Positions 11,301 through 21,008 of a DNA stretch of 61,421 nt are shown here, piece after piece (the first letter of the stretch is position 1; each line of letters opens with the position of its first letter). This stretch comes from a virus: positions 1-61,421 of IMG/VR virus record IMGVR_UViG_3300017752_003321. One strand, 5' to 3'. Below the pieces are notes generated by a model. That model searched no databases. It saw only the letters and a list, made by a program, of their open reading frames with translations, and was not told the DNA's origin. A program made the position numbers and the translations under genes.

Positions 11301-14300
11301 TCTTCAAACATATGATGATTTAATTACACAAAATACAATTCCTACGAATAGTTATATTTGGACAGCTTTAGATAAAACACAGCAAACTTGGAATGTTTAT
11401 AAATTAGAACCAACAGATTTTAGAATTACTAAAGTTACAGAAAGTCAATCTAACAAATTTACTATTACTGTTGATAAATCTGTATTTTTTGCAAAAGGTG
11501 ATATTATCGGAATTAATGATATTTCAGATGCTACCGACGGGTATTATAAAGTAGATAGCGTATCTCTTAATATAATAACTTTAGAAAGTACAGAAGGCGA
11601 AGACATTGAAGCTACAGATGACACTACAGAAGTTAATGGTTATATTACACAATTCAAGCAGGCTAGACTTCCAACACTTGCTTTAGCAAATGACAGTCTT
11701 AATGTATCTAATCAAAATAGCACACTATGGGTAGATGATGACGATACAGGTCGCTGGATTGTTTTAAAGAATAGAGAAATATTTGAATTAAAACCTAACA
11801 TTGTAAACACAGCCGCAGGAGTTTTAGATTCCACTGAAAAGGATTTTGGTACAGCCTTTAGTGTTACTAGTAATAACAACCGCATAGCAATTACAGCACC
11901 AAAAGATCTAAATGGTAGTGTTTACATATATCAAAGACCAAGTGATAATACAGATTTTGGATTTTTACAGCAAATAGATGAACAATCATTCTTATTTGAT
12001 TCAAACGGTGGCTTTGGACAAAGTGTTGCAGTAAGCCCAGATGGCAAATATCTTGCAATTGGTTCACCACATGCTTCTAATGTTAAAAGTAGACTAAAAG
12101 GAGATTATAATAAGAATGAACCATATACGCAAGGTGATATTGTTTTATACTCTAGTCAGTTATGGAAGGCCGCAAGAGATGTAGAAGCAGATGCATTACA
12201 AACTTACAACAATCATGCATCAAATCAACAAGCCAAAGAAAATGATTATGATTCTGCTTCACAACAATATCCAGAAATTGAATATATTGTAAGAGGCGAT
12301 TATACATTAGGTGCTAATTCAGATACAGATCATATTTTAATTAGAGCAGAAAAAGAACAGTTTGAAGGAACTAAGCCAGGCGACATTCTAACTTTAAAAT
12401 GGAACAAATATACAACTACTGCACAAGCAGGTATAGAGCCTTTTAATAATGATAGTGTAATTACTGAATCTTTGTTAAACGGAAATCATACTATAGTTGA
12501 TAAAGTACAACACATAATTCATATTCAAAGTGCATTAAGTGTGCCAAATGCTGGTACAGATATTACCACAGATACTTGTAGGGCAACAATACAATATAGA
12601 AGAACAAACAACGAAAATGAAATGACAGCTTACATTAAAGATGTAAATGGTGCATTTCAAGGCACAGGAAAAATTTACGCAGACGGTATTTTAATTGGAG
12701 ATTATGTAGAAGTATTACAAATCACAGACGACTATCATACAGGTTGGTGGTATGTCAATGTAGGTAGCACATTCACAAGTAACAATCTTACAGAAACAAA
12801 TGCAAATCTTGTGATACAAGATATTACATTAGAAAATAATACTGTTAATAATCCTTTCTTTAGTAACATACTAGATACTAAACAATTACAAAATTTAGCT
12901 AATCCAACAAGAGCATCTGAGTTTGGAATACTATCACATACACAGGGACAAAGCAATATACAAGTGCTTGATAGTAAGTGGTGGCTAAGAACTCCGCTAA
13001 CACACGGTAATAGTATTTCTATAGGCGATAAAACTAGAGTATGGCTTAACACAATCCGTGTTAATGGACTAGTGCAAGATCCTTCTGCTATAGGATTGTC
13101 ATCAACATATATTAACAGTACTGAACATACAGTTGCAGATATATGGAACGGTTATATTGAGGTAAGATTAACAAACTTTGATTTAAATGGTGATCCTTTT
13201 ATACCAAATATTGGAGACACACTAACAGATACAGCAACAGGATCTACAGCGACTATTGCGTATATTGAAAGAGCATTTGCTACTGCTAAAATTTATTTAA
13301 AAAACAAAAGCGGCGCCTGGGCTGTAGGATCAGATTTTGGTGTAAATTCAAATGCAACCTTTGTACAGAATGTTCCAGGTCTTGGACCTGCTACAAGAAC
13401 TATGGGGCCTATTAATTCTGCACACATGGAAAATACTATTTCAGGACCTATCATTGTTATTGATACAGGTACTAATATTCCTATAGTGCAAAGCGGAATA
13501 AACTATTTACGAGATTTAGAATATTGGGTGTATACATCTTATTCAATAGACGGTATTACTGACAGTGCTAATCCTCCATCATCTATTAATTTAGACTGGA
13601 CAAGAGTTTATAACATTCCTGTTGTTGCTGAAGGGTATAGCACAGGATTATCTGAACAAGGTACTTTTGCAATATACGAAATTAAAGGTGTAACATACAG
13701 CCTTATAGATTATTTTACTGTTCCAAATAGTGCAGATAACAGACAGTTAGGTACTAAACTAAGATTTGTACAGCCAGATTCAGATAGTTACAAACTTTAT
13801 ATTCATGCTCAAGGAGATGGATCAGAAGAAAATCAAGGCAGAATATATTTTGTTAATAAAAATTCTACAGATGACTGGGCTTTATCTGTGCAGAAAAATT
13901 ATAGAGGTCACTTTAGTGTTTCTGCAACTTATTTTGAAAATGAATATGCTAGATTTGGAGATACAGTATACAAAGCAAATACAAACTTAATTCCAGGAAC
14001 ATTCGATGTAAGTCAATGGACTGCACAAACAAGTGGATTAGACTTATTAGGTTATGTTCCTAATGATACAAACTTTTCTCTAGTTGAAAGCACATTAGAA
14101 CAAAACAACTTAGAAACATTTGGTTCTGACTTTGATGTTAGTAATGATGGCGAAGTGTTAATTGCTAATTCCGTATATACAAGTGTATATGAAATCCAAC
14201 AAGATGGAGTAACTTTAGGTATAGATAGTAGTATAGCAAACAGAAAAGTTGTTGTATATAGATTAAACGGTACTAATTATGAATATTCACAAATATTAGA

Positions 14301-17300
14301 ACCCTTTAACCTAACAGAAGATTTTGGTTCAACAATAGCAGTATCAGCAGATGGTAGAAAAATAGCCGTTGGAGCACCTTTCAATAGTGACGTAGTAGAT
14401 GATGGCGGAGCAGTGTATCTTTACATACAAAGTGGTGATACTTTTGTATACTCTCAGACATTACGTCCTATAGATACAAAGCCTAATGTACAATTTGGTA
14501 CAAAACTTGACTTCGATGGAGATACTTTAGCTGTAGCATCTAGAGGCGGAACTATGGTAAGTTCTACATCTTTTGATACTTACAAAGAACTTAAAGAAAA
14601 TGAGCTATATGTTTTAGATCCGTTATCTGGACTTAATCCAACAGCAACGTCATTTGATAATAATTCTTCTAAGTTTCAAACAGTTGATACAGGTAGCGGA
14701 GTTGTTACAATATATGAAACAATTAACAACACATTACTTTATAGTCAGAACTTTACATACAATCTAGACACACAAGATTTTGGTAACAGATTACTTGTAA
14801 GTAAAAACCATGTCTATATTGGATTACCTAAGCAACAAGTTCCTGAAAGTAGTATACTAGATAAAGGATTAGTTGCAGAATATCGTAAGCCAGCAGACAT
14901 GAAATCTTGGACAATTACAAGAACACCTATTTTACCTGCAGATACAAGCAAATTTAAAGGTTTATACTTATACAATAAAGATACTAATAGTCTGCTAACA
15001 TACTTAGATTATATTGATCCAATACAAGGAAAAATTGCAGGCCCTGCTGAACAAGAACTAAGTTTCAAAACAAGTTATGATCCTGCAAGGTATACAGTTT
15101 CTACTGATACAACAATTACAGCTGATACTTTAAATTATATCAGCGATGAATGGATTGGTAAGTTATGGTGGGATATAGATAGTGCAAAATTTATTAATCA
15201 TCATCAAGGAACAATTAGTGAAGCAACAGCAAATTTTAACACGTTGTTTCCAGGAAACAGTGTTGAAGTTTATGAATGGGTAGAATCTACTCTTTTACCA
15301 AGTGAATGGGATAATTTAGTTGGCACAGAAGCAGGAATTGCAAGAGGTGTAAGTGGCACAAGTAAATATGGCGATAGTGTTTATAGTGTAAGAAGAAGAT
15401 ATAATAAAAACTCTGAAACATTTACAAATTATTATTACTATTGGGTGTTTAATAAATCTACATTGCCAAATGTGCCGGATAGAATTACTACTTGTTCTGA
15501 TGTTATAAATTACATTACTGTACCTGCTGATATGGGATATAGATTTGTTGCAATGTTAGGCGCAGATAGATATGCAATATATAACTGTGCTTCATTTATT
15601 GAAGATAAAGATACTGCGATTAGTTTTAATTGGTGGACTATTGATAATCAAGAACAGCCTACGCATTTAGAATACCAATTGATCAGTGACGGTCTTGAAA
15701 CAAGTATACCTAATTCAGAAATAGAACAAAAATGGTTCGATAGTCTAGTAGGATTTGACCGAAACGATAGACCTGTACCAGACATAGGCTTGCCTATAAA
15801 ACTTCGTTACGGCGCATTGAACGAACCAAGACAGAGTTGGTTTATAAATAGAACAGAAGCACGTAAACAATTTATTGAAAGAACAAATAATACCTTAAGC
15901 AAAGTTTTAATTGTTGACGAATTTGATCTTTCTAAATTAACAGGTTTTGACCCACAACCAACACTAGCTACAGGAATTTATGATACTACCGCAGACACTT
16001 TTGGTGAGATAGGATTTGTAAGTATTGCTAGAGTGAAACCAGCAAGTCTAACTTTAGAAGTTGAAAACGGTGTAATTATAAATGTTATAATAAATGATCC
16101 TGGACAAGGATATATTAATGAACCAACTTATGTTATAAGTGATAAAGAAGGATCAGGTTGTGAATTAAAACTTAATATAGATGATAATGGAAAAGTTTCT
16201 AGCGTTGATATTATAAATGGTGGTAGAGATTATACAAATAATGTTTCTATTACAGTAAGAAAGTTTGCAGTTCTTGTTAAGAATGATGAAACAATTAATA
16301 ACAAATGGGCAGTATATCAATGGGACGGTGTAGAGTACCTAAGAACTTTTACACAAAGTTACGATATAAACTTATATTGGGAATACAAAGATTGGTATGC
16401 AACATCATATAATCAGTTTACATTTATAAATCATACATTAGACGCAAGCTATCAAATATATGCCCTAAATGATCAAATAGGCGACATTGTTAAAATAAAC
16501 AATGTAGGTACTGGCGGATGGTTGTTACTTAAAAAGATAGCTGAATTAGAAACACAAGACTATACACTAGCTTATGAAACAATTGGTAGAGAAAACGGAA
16601 CTATTGGATTTAAAAATAGTCTTTATGATGTAAATGCAAGTAACACAGCATTTGATGGCGCAAGTTTTGATAAAATATTTTACGATACTGAGCCAAATAC
16701 AGAATTTAGAAAAATATTAGAAATTTTGAAGGCTGATATATTTGTTGATAATCTTGCTGTTCACTGGAATGAATTATTCTTTGCAAGCGTACGATATGTA
16801 TTTACAGAGCAACCTAATGTTGACTGGGCATTCAAAACAAGTTTTGTAAAAGCAAAACATAACATTGGAGAACTAGAACAAAAAGTAACATTCCAAAATG
16901 ATAGTTTACCTAGTTACCAAGATTATGTAGAAGAAATGAAGCCATATAAAACTAAGATAAGAGAGTATCTAAGTTCTTACGAAAAAATAGATCCTGCAAA
17001 TAATGTAATTACAGATTTTGATCTTGCACCATACTATAACGAAGATGAAGGTAAGATTGTTCCGCAAAGTGTTAAAGTCATAGACGGCGAAATTATTGAA
17101 GGAACATCAGATTTACAAAATTATCCAAGCAAACATTGGTTAGATAACTTAGGATATCAAATTAAATCTTTGAGTATTGCAGATGCAGGTTCCGGATACT
17201 TAGTTGCGCCTAAAATTATAATTTCCGGCGGCGGCGGAACTGGAGCGAAAGCTGAAGCATTTATTGGTAACGGAAGAGTTACTAGTGTAAAAGTTACAAA

Positions 17301-20300
17301 CGCAGGTAGCGGATACCTAACAGCTCCTACAATACAAATTGTAGGTACTACAAGTGATGACGGAAGTGTTGCTAGATTAAGTGCTATACTAGGAGAAGGA
17401 AAATCTAAAACTGCACATATAAGATGCAAGTTTGACAGAGTTACAGGAACTTATCTATTCCAAACACTAAATGAAACGCAAACTTTTACATCAACATTAG
17501 ATCAACAAATATTTGATTTAAAATGGCCAATGCAGTTAAAGTCAACACAGATTACTGTTACAGTTGACGGCTTAGAGTCATTGCGTAGTGAGTATACATT
17601 TAGTAATGTTACTACCGACACTAAAGGTTTCACAAGAAGTAATGGACGTATTACATTTACTAATTCTTTAGCACAAAATAAAACTGTTACAATAACATAC
17701 AACAAAGCACCAGAGTTACTACAAGCACAAGATAGGATTAATCTTTATTATAATCCTACATCAGGTATGTACGGAAATGACCTTTCACAACTATTAGATG
17801 GTATAGACTATGGCGGAGTAGAAGTAAGTAGTTTCAGCTTTGGTTCAGGAAGTGGTTGGGACTCAGACGAATGGTTTACAACTACCTATGATACTTTTGA
17901 TACAACATTTGAAGACGAAATATTCCAAATTGGCGACGATAGCACAAGGGTTTTAAATTTTGCTAGTCCTTTAGTTTCAGGAATGATTTACAATGTTTAT
18001 AAAAATGGTGTGAGAATAGATGATCCTAATTTTGGCACAGCAAATCCTGTTACTAATATAAATGCAGTTATGCAAAGTATTACAGGTGCAGGACAAACAG
18101 GAGTTGCTTTATATGATGACGATAGCATATTAGCAGATACAGTTTTATTAGATGAAGAAATTATTCCTACTACTTTAAATGATGTTTTAGTATTTAGAAA
18201 ATCAACTTCAGACGGATCTTTCTTACCAGATCCAAGGTCTTATGATACTGTATTAACAGGCGGCGACTTTGCATTTACACAAGCAAGAGGTATCAATCCA
18301 GAAGAAATAATAATTGACGGAGATGACTTTGTATCACCTACGACTAGTAAAGGACCAGAGGAGCAAGTTCCTGGACAAGTACTAGATTCGGTTAATATTA
18401 GAGTATTCAGTAGACCTAAAGATGGCGGAAGCACACTCTCAAGTAATTCTTATAGAACAGACGGTGTTACAGGCAATTATAATTTTGGAATACAACCACA
18501 AAATAAAGAAGGTTTATTTGTAAAACTTAATGAAGTGCTTCAATCACAATCATCGTATACTGTAAACTATAAAACAAAAACAGTATCTTTCAAAACTATT
18601 CCTAGTGCAAATCAAGATGTTAATATTGTTTCTATTAGTGGCAACGGAAAAAATGCTATAGAACAAAGTGAATTTAGAGGCGACGGAAGTACTAATGCTT
18701 TTGTAACTAAAATACATTATAGTACTGACTTAGATTACTATGCAACAGTAAATGGTGTAGCTGTTGAGTCAGTGCTTACATCTAGTGGTGATAGCACAGA
18801 TCAAGATCCAAAGGCAATGATAGTATTTGGTAGTGCACCACCTGATAATAGTGTCATTAGCTATGCAATATATACTTCTATTGATAGTTTTAGTAAAATT
18901 GAAACTACTGAATTTATAGGCGACGGAAGTACAAAAATATTTACTTTAGATAAAACACCGTATAGCTCATTACCTAACAGTCATAATGTAATTGTAAAAC
19001 TAGATAATACAATATTGAATCCTGGATATAATCAATCATTTAATTGTACACTTGCACAGAGAGAATATTTCTTAGAAGTATGGCAAGCACCAATTGGAAG
19101 TTTCCAAGATAAAGACATACTAATATTACTTAATGGCAAAGAACTTACTATTGCAGTTGAATATAATCTGCGTCCTGCAAACAGTAGTATTATTTTAGAG
19201 CCAGGAATTGGTCGCGAAGGTGATATATTAGAAGTGTATATTAGAACAGACGGAGATTATGCGTTTGGCGATGTGCAACTTATTAATTCTAATTTAACAT
19301 GGGTCGACAGTGGAGCAAATTTACTGCTTAACACAGCACCTGCAGATGGACAAAAATTAACAGTATATACATTTAATAAACATGATAGTATGGATTTTGA
19401 AAGACAAAACTTTGATGTTATTGCTAGAAGCACAATTACAGTAGGTACTGATGACCACATACAATTTAATCATATTAAAGCAGGCCTAATTAAATTAAGA
19501 TATCCAGCAATTGATGCACAATATGTTTGGTTAACAATAAACGGAGTGCTACAAACACCAAGTGTTGACTATAAACTTACTGATGATAGAAACTTTGTAA
19601 AATATAACGGGTCATTTGCAGATGATGATGTTATAGAAGTATTACAATTTAGTTCACAAGGTGAAATCCAATCTAATTTTGGATTCAGCCAATTTAAAGA
19701 TATTTTAAATAGAAATATTTACAAAAGACTTGGAGATACTGCTCCGCTTAAACTTGCTAAAGATCTATTAACATTAGACAAGGAAATCTTATTAGATGAT
19801 GCAAGCAGTATTAGCACACCTGATAAAAATAGCAGTATGCCTGGTATTTTGTTCATTAATGGTGAAAGAATTGAATACTTGATCAAACAAGGTAATGTTT
19901 TACGTCAAATTCAAAGGGGAACACTAGGAACAGGTGCTCCAGCTGTACATGAAGCAGGTAGTGATGTATATAACCAAGGACCAACACAAACAGCACCTTA
20001 TGCAGATCAAACTATTATAGATGAGCAAACAGGTGATGGTTCTACAGCAGTATTTCCGTTAGGATTTACACCAAAAAGTGTAAATGAGTTTGAAATATTC
20101 GTTGCAGGTAAAAGATTGCGTAAAAATGCAATACAAATGTTTAATCCTGCGTTAGATCAAGATTCTCCTGAAGCTGATGAAACTGCACCAGCAGAGTTTT
20201 CAGTAGATGGCACCACAGCAAGTGTAACTCTGTTAAATACACCAGCAGTGAATGCTAAGATAAAAATTGTCAGAAGACAAGGAAAACGCTGGTCAGATCC

Positions 20301-20376
20301 AGGAATTTCACTTAATGATGCGAAAAGTTTGGTAGCACGTTTCTTTAAGGCAGAAAAGGTGGAGCTACCCAAATAA
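5302..20376 (+). CDS. Giant 5,024-residue baseplate/tail structural protein
   Basis: One uninterrupted 15-kb frame, a quarter of the window. The ATG overlaps the gp6 stop. Visible parts: a cupredoxin-like strand pattern near residues 188-268 (NPTLTLYRGQTYNFDI, LLYYTND); a conserved helical block near 1850-1915 (YQKRKYLENIINDD, EFFEEWAVRAGRYG); FG-GAP/propeller-like repeats near 2180-2260 (FGQSVAVSPDGKYLAIGSP) and 2940-3180 (FGSTIAVSADGRKIAVGAP); GSGYLVAPKI-type repeats near 3585-3660 and 3950-4020; and GDGST repeats near 4459, 4538 and 4910. It holds the position of gp7 in the T4 wedge order, but no clear gp7 identity is visible. Its size and propeller repeats suggest a large wedge arm that also displays ligand-binding domains. 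No signal peptide or membrane segment is evident. Confidence 0.75.
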   Translation: MAQDESPIPTNGNSKRKTSDLLPRYFRSTANKKFLSSTLDQLMQPGVVEKVDGFIGRRDAKAFKASDNYVSDITKTRENYQLEPVTTITDGLDNIKFYRDYRDYVNSSKIRNADNADHSKYSSQEYYAWDPHINWDKFVNFREYYWLPAGPDEIPVYGTARNITSTFAVKMQDNVDNNSYIFSEENKVSNPTLTLYRGQTYNFDIDTVDMPFSIRTNTSIEDDTNLYNEGVSQQKVEQGSITWEIDLEAPDLLYYTNDNDIETTGLIVIKDIRDNTQLDVGSDIIGKKTYTMQNGYSLTNGMKIKFYGEITPAKYGEGNWYVEGVGDSIKLISEEDLVITADYLSDISTEFDAQGFASLPFGDATSYASLKDYIVINRASKDGNQWARYNKWTHKSVIENIAEINNMSAVLDQTYRATRPIIEFDAGLKLYNFGTQSKTSVDLVDTVTTDVFSNIEGQVGYFVDGVELVTGMRVLFTADPDSFVAGKIYEVNFINQNGNLQLALKETTDTIPLIDETVLVKAGSNFKGKIFYYNGTTWKQTQDKTKVNQQPLFDMYNDAGAQINTLESSTFAGNKIFSYKVGTGANDTELGFPLSYRTIENSGDIVFDFNLLADTYQYDEIADVFTVSTDTALLRKYTDRTTFTNVSGWTKAPTKSVQPVVKQTTVTARTNNFIVDVYTNSGDLNDLDIKVYVNSNRKRDGIDYTINRVNGYAYVTFDKELTADDKLVLKTTSSSPKREGVGYYEFPINFEKNPQNENVTTFTLGEVLDHVDSIVDNVNGFEGIFPGTSNLRDLGNASKFGLKFVQHSGPVNLALYNLTDKDYDSIEAIKYSGIEYLKFKREFLRIANELGFEGTEKIHVDKVLTELNANKTNSDPFYFSDMLAHGGDTKVSHIIEDQSQTIFSLTSGIDFTKLSEKAVLAYLNEKQLLLYEDYTISTDGFLTLLNAPNAGDILDVYEYKTTDGCWIPPTPTKLGLYPRFTPEIFLDDTYIKTPTDVTGPWKIYGRDTTTTKSYKGKLGWFYPLFTDEVSASQEDIRNGGTGATHTHLFTGTNTLFYMPNSAMSHATNDTQLLEEYPKAKPMLQGHDGSLWKCFGDFRDNLLLDIEKRIYNNIKQTYDENILDIVDYVDSKNRNTGFSRTQVSKTMISEFNVWLQTVGTPDYVSNTIYRSGDGFTYYYGMASDPYDKPLAGFWRAIYKDFYNTDRPHSHPWEILGFKEKPDWFDTEYGTAPYTSNNLLLWQDMANAVVRGTAGSKVTYRNKFKNTDIFNYIPVDESGNLIPPSGTGYSRGNITTTYGNQFKFGDEGPVETAWRRSSHYPFSLMISWALNQPAQFFGLAFDRSRIARNGAGELIYRDTSKRIELSKLKFPNSATDSERVFTSGIINYIQGYLAGNDTLRFTEYKSNIKNIENKLASKIGGFTQKSKFRLILDARTPTNEGNVFVPEENYKIQLTKSIPTDVLSYSGMIIEISPSGYIVKGYDKDNPVFKYYPVRRKNSDRVINVGGVSENFLTWTEGKSYEPGQIVEVSDNYYRVKISHTAGDSFNQDNYQKLPELPEEGGATAYLSTNFETVVQEMPYGTLFSEKQEVVDLMMGYQEYLIRSGFKFDTFNKEIEEVENWRLSAKEFLFWTTQSWDNGTILTVSPSARNIEFSKPFNVVDDIYDNFYDYSLLKADGKRLLADFATTERDNTNDFGIFVKNTNDGIYHLKIPLVQHEHAVIIDNKTVFGDVIYNRAQGYRQERIKVKGYRSDDWNGSYNIPGFIFDDAVVTEWLPYQDYKIGSLIKYKQYFYVATTNVTGTQLFNDTGWVLLDEKPEQKLLPNFDYKAKQFSDFYDLDSDNFDIEQQKLAQHATGYQKRKYLENIINDDVSQYKFFQGAIQDKGTKNVLIKLFDKLGSANKDSLEFFEEWAVRAGRYGASTGDEQFDFVLDESKYRQEPQQIELVDRINPQDTSLIYRLDRNSIYVKPKDYDHKPLPTKYFNEENSYTKTAGYVNPSDVGISLQTYDDLITQNTIPTNSYIWTALDKTQQTWNVYKLEPTDFRITKVTESQSNKFTITVDKSVFFAKGDIIGINDISDATDGYYKVDSVSLNIITLESTEGEDIEATDDTTEVNGYITQFKQARLPTLALANDSLNVSNQNSTLWVDDDDTGRWIVLKNREIFELKPNIVNTAAGVLDSTEKDFGTAFSVTSNNNRIAITAPKDLNGSVYIYQRPSDNTDFGFLQQIDEQSFLFDSNGGFGQSVAVSPDGKYLAIGSPHASNVKSRLKGDYNKNEPYTQGDIVLYSSQLWKAARDVEADALQTYNNHASNQQAKENDYDSASQQYPEIEYIVRGDYTLGANSDTDHILIRAEKEQFEGTKPGDILTLKWNKYTTTAQAGIEPFNNDSVITESLLNGNHTIVDKVQHIIHIQSALSVPNAGTDITTDTCRATIQYRRTNNENEMTAYIKDVNGAFQGTGKIYADGILIGDYVEVLQITDDYHTGWWYVNVGSTFTSNNLTETNANLVIQDITLENNTVNNPFFSNILDTKQLQNLANPTRASEFGILSHTQGQSNIQVLDSKWWLRTPLTHGNSISIGDKTRVWLNTIRVNGLVQDPSAIGLSSTYINSTEHTVADIWNGYIEVRLTNFDLNGDPFIPNIGDTLTDTATGSTATIAYIERAFATAKIYLKNKSGAWAVGSDFGVNSNATFVQNVPGLGPATRTMGPINSAHMENTISGPIIVIDTGTNIPIVQSGINYLRDLEYWVYTSYSIDGITDSANPPSSINLDWTRVYNIPVVAEGYSTGLSEQGTFAIYEIKGVTYSLIDYFTVPNSADNRQLGTKLRFVQPDSDSYKLYIHAQGDGSEENQGRIYFVNKNSTDDWALSVQKNYRGHFSVSATYFENEYARFGDTVYKANTNLIPGTFDVSQWTAQTSGLDLLGYVPNDTNFSLVESTLEQNNLETFGSDFDVSNDGEVLIANSVYTSVYEIQQDGVTLGIDSSIANRKVVVYRLNGTNYEYSQILEPFNLTEDFGSTIAVSADGRKIAVGAPFNSDVVDDGGAVYLYIQSGDTFVYSQTLRPIDTKPNVQFGTKLDFDGDTLAVASRGGTMVSSTSFDTYKELKENELYVLDPLSGLNPTATSFDNNSSKFQTVDTGSGVVTIYETINNTLLYSQNFTYNLDTQDFGNRLLVSKNHVYIGLPKQQVPESSILDKGLVAEYRKPADMKSWTITRTPILPADTSKFKGLYLYNKDTNSLLTYLDYIDPIQGKIAGPAEQELSFKTSYDPARYTVSTDTTITADTLNYISDEWIGKLWWDIDSAKFINHHQGTISEATANFNTLFPGNSVEVYEWVESTLLPSEWDNLVGTEAGIARGVSGTSKYGDSVYSVRRRYNKNSETFTNYYYYWVFNKSTLPNVPDRITTCSDVINYITVPADMGYRFVAMLGADRYAIYNCASFIEDKDTAISFNWWTIDNQEQPTHLEYQLISDGLETSIPNSEIEQKWFDSLVGFDRNDRPVPDIGLPIKLRYGALNEPRQSWFINRTEARKQFIERTNNTLSKVLIVDEFDLSKLTGFDPQPTLATGIYDTTADTFGEIGFVSIARVKPASLTLEVENGVIINVIINDPGQGYINEPTYVISDKEGSGCELKLNIDDNGKVSSVDIINGGRDYTNNVSITVRKFAVLVKNDETINNKWAVYQWDGVEYLRTFTQSYDINLYWEYKDWYATSYNQFTFINHTLDASYQIYALNDQIGDIVKINNVGTGGWLLLKKIAELETQDYTLAYETIGRENGTIGFKNSLYDVNASNTAFDGASFDKIFYDTEPNTEFRKILEILKADIFVDNLAVHWNELFFASVRYVFTEQPNVDWAFKTSFVKAKHNIGELEQKVTFQNDSLPSYQDYVEEMKPYKTKIREYLSSYEKIDPANNVITDFDLAPYYNEDEGKIVPQSVKVIDGEIIEGTSDLQNYPSKHWLDNLGYQIKSLSIADAGSGYLVAPKIIISGGGGTGAKAEAFIGNGRVTSVKVTNAGSGYLTAPTIQIVGTTSDDGSVARLSAILGEGKSKTAHIRCKFDRVTGTYLFQTLNETQTFTSTLDQQIFDLKWPMQLKSTQITVTVDGLESLRSEYTFSNVTTDTKGFTRSNGRITFTNSLAQNKTVTITYNKAPELLQAQDRINLYYNPTSGMYGNDLSQLLDGIDYGGVEVSSFSFGSGSGWDSDEWFTTTYDTFDTTFEDEIFQIGDDSTRVLNFASPLVSGMIYNVYKNGVRIDDPNFGTANPVTNINAVMQSITGAGQTGVALYDDDSILADTVLLDEEIIPTTLNDVLVFRKSTSDGSFLPDPRSYDTVLTGGDFAFTQARGINPEEIIIDGDDFVSPTTSKGPEEQVPGQVLDSVNIRVFSRPKDGGSTLSSNSYRTDGVTGNYNFGIQPQNKEGLFVKLNEVLQSQSSYTVNYKTKTVSFKTIPSANQDVNIVSISGNGKNAIEQSEFRGDGSTNAFVTKIHYSTDLDYYATVNGVAVESVLTSSGDSTDQDPKAMIVFGSAPPDNSVISYAIYTSIDSFSKIETTEFIGDGSTKIFTLDKTPYSSLPNSHNVIVKLDNTILNPGYNQSFNCTLAQREYFLEVWQAPIGSFQDKDILILLNGKELTIAVEYNLRPANSSIILEPGIGREGDILEVYIRTDGDYAFGDVQLINSNLTWVDSGANLLLNTAPADGQKLTVYTFNKHDSMDFERQNFDVIARSTITVGTDDHIQFNHIKAGLIKLRYPAIDAQYVWLTINGVLQTPSVDYKLTDDRNFVKYNGSFADDDVIEVLQFSSQGEIQSNFGFSQFKDILNRNIYKRLGDTAPLKLAKDLLTLDKEILLDDASSISTPDKNSSMPGILFINGERIEYLIKQGNVLRQIQRGTLGTGAPAVHEAGSDVYNQGPTQTAPYADQTIIDEQTGDGSTAVFPLGFTPKSVNEFEIFVAGKRLRKNAIQMFNPALDQDSPEADETAPAEFSVDGTTASVTLLNTPAVNAKIKIVRRQGKRWSDPGISLNDAKSLVARFFKAEKVELPK

Positions 20377-20379
20377 ATA
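20372..20379 (+). promoter_or_regulatory. Late promoter-like box overlapping a stop codon
   Basis: AATAAATA contains the TAA stop of the giant gene (20374-20376) and lies 17 bases before the ATG at 20397. It shares AATAAATACAGTA with the box before gp6. This would let the fibre block be transcribed as its own late unit. Confidence 0.5.
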
Positions 20380-20396
20380 CAGTATAGGACAAAGGT

Positions 20397-21008
20397 ATGA
20401 TTAACAACATAAAAGAAGAAAACGGAGTAATGCTCCAAGGACATATTAAGATTACTGACGCTAATACAGGCGAAGTAATAGTCGATAAACGCAATGCTAT
20501 TCACTACGAGAATATGAGTATTTCACTTGCAGAAAGTTTAGCTAACGCAGGACAAGGAACTGTTTATCAAATGACATTTGGTAACGGAGGAACTAGTATT
20601 GACCCAACTGGAATTATTACATACCTTACACCTAACAGTACAGGAACAAACGCTAGCCTTTATAACCAAACATTTATTAAAGTTGTAGATGACAGAAGTG
20701 TTAATAACACAGACCCTGCAAGAAATAAGATCGAATCAAGGCATGTAAGTGGTACAAATTATACAGATATTGTTGTAAGTTGTTTACTTGATTACGGTGA
20801 ACCATCAGGACAAGATGCTGTTGATAATGCAACCGACGCTAATAGTTTATATGTATTTGATGAATTAGGCTTAGTAAGTTATAGTCCATCAGGACAAGGT
20901 AGACTGTTGACACATGTAATTTTCCACCCAGTACAAAAAAGTTTGAATAGGTTAATTCAAATTGACTATACTGTGCGTGTACAAAGTTTATCAGGATTTA
21001 GTGAATAA
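20397..21008 (+). CDS. Putative tail/baseplate structural protein
   Basis: A 203-residue, Asn/Ser/Thr-rich protein with alternating beta-strand patterns and no membrane segment. It starts with a short lead and then MLQGHIKITDANTGEVIVD, a layout often seen in small baseplate or fibre-connector proteins of T4-like phages. I cannot assign it to gp8, gp53 or another named protein with certainty. It lies between the giant wedge-like protein and the first tail fibre, and its TAA overlaps the ATG of that fibre gene, so the two are translationally coupled. The ribosome site is weak (AAAGG close to the ATG), and the in-frame ATG 12 codons on is an alternative start. Confidence 0.6.
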   Translation: MINNIKEENGVMLQGHIKITDANTGEVIVDKRNAIHYENMSISLAESLANAGQGTVYQMTFGNGGTSIDPTGIITYLTPNSTGTNASLYNQTFIKVVDDRSVNNTDPARNKIESRHVSGTNYTDIVVSCLLDYGEPSGQDAVDNATDANSLYVFDELGLVSYSPSGQGRLLTHVIFHPVQKSLNRLIQIDYTVRVQSLSGFSE

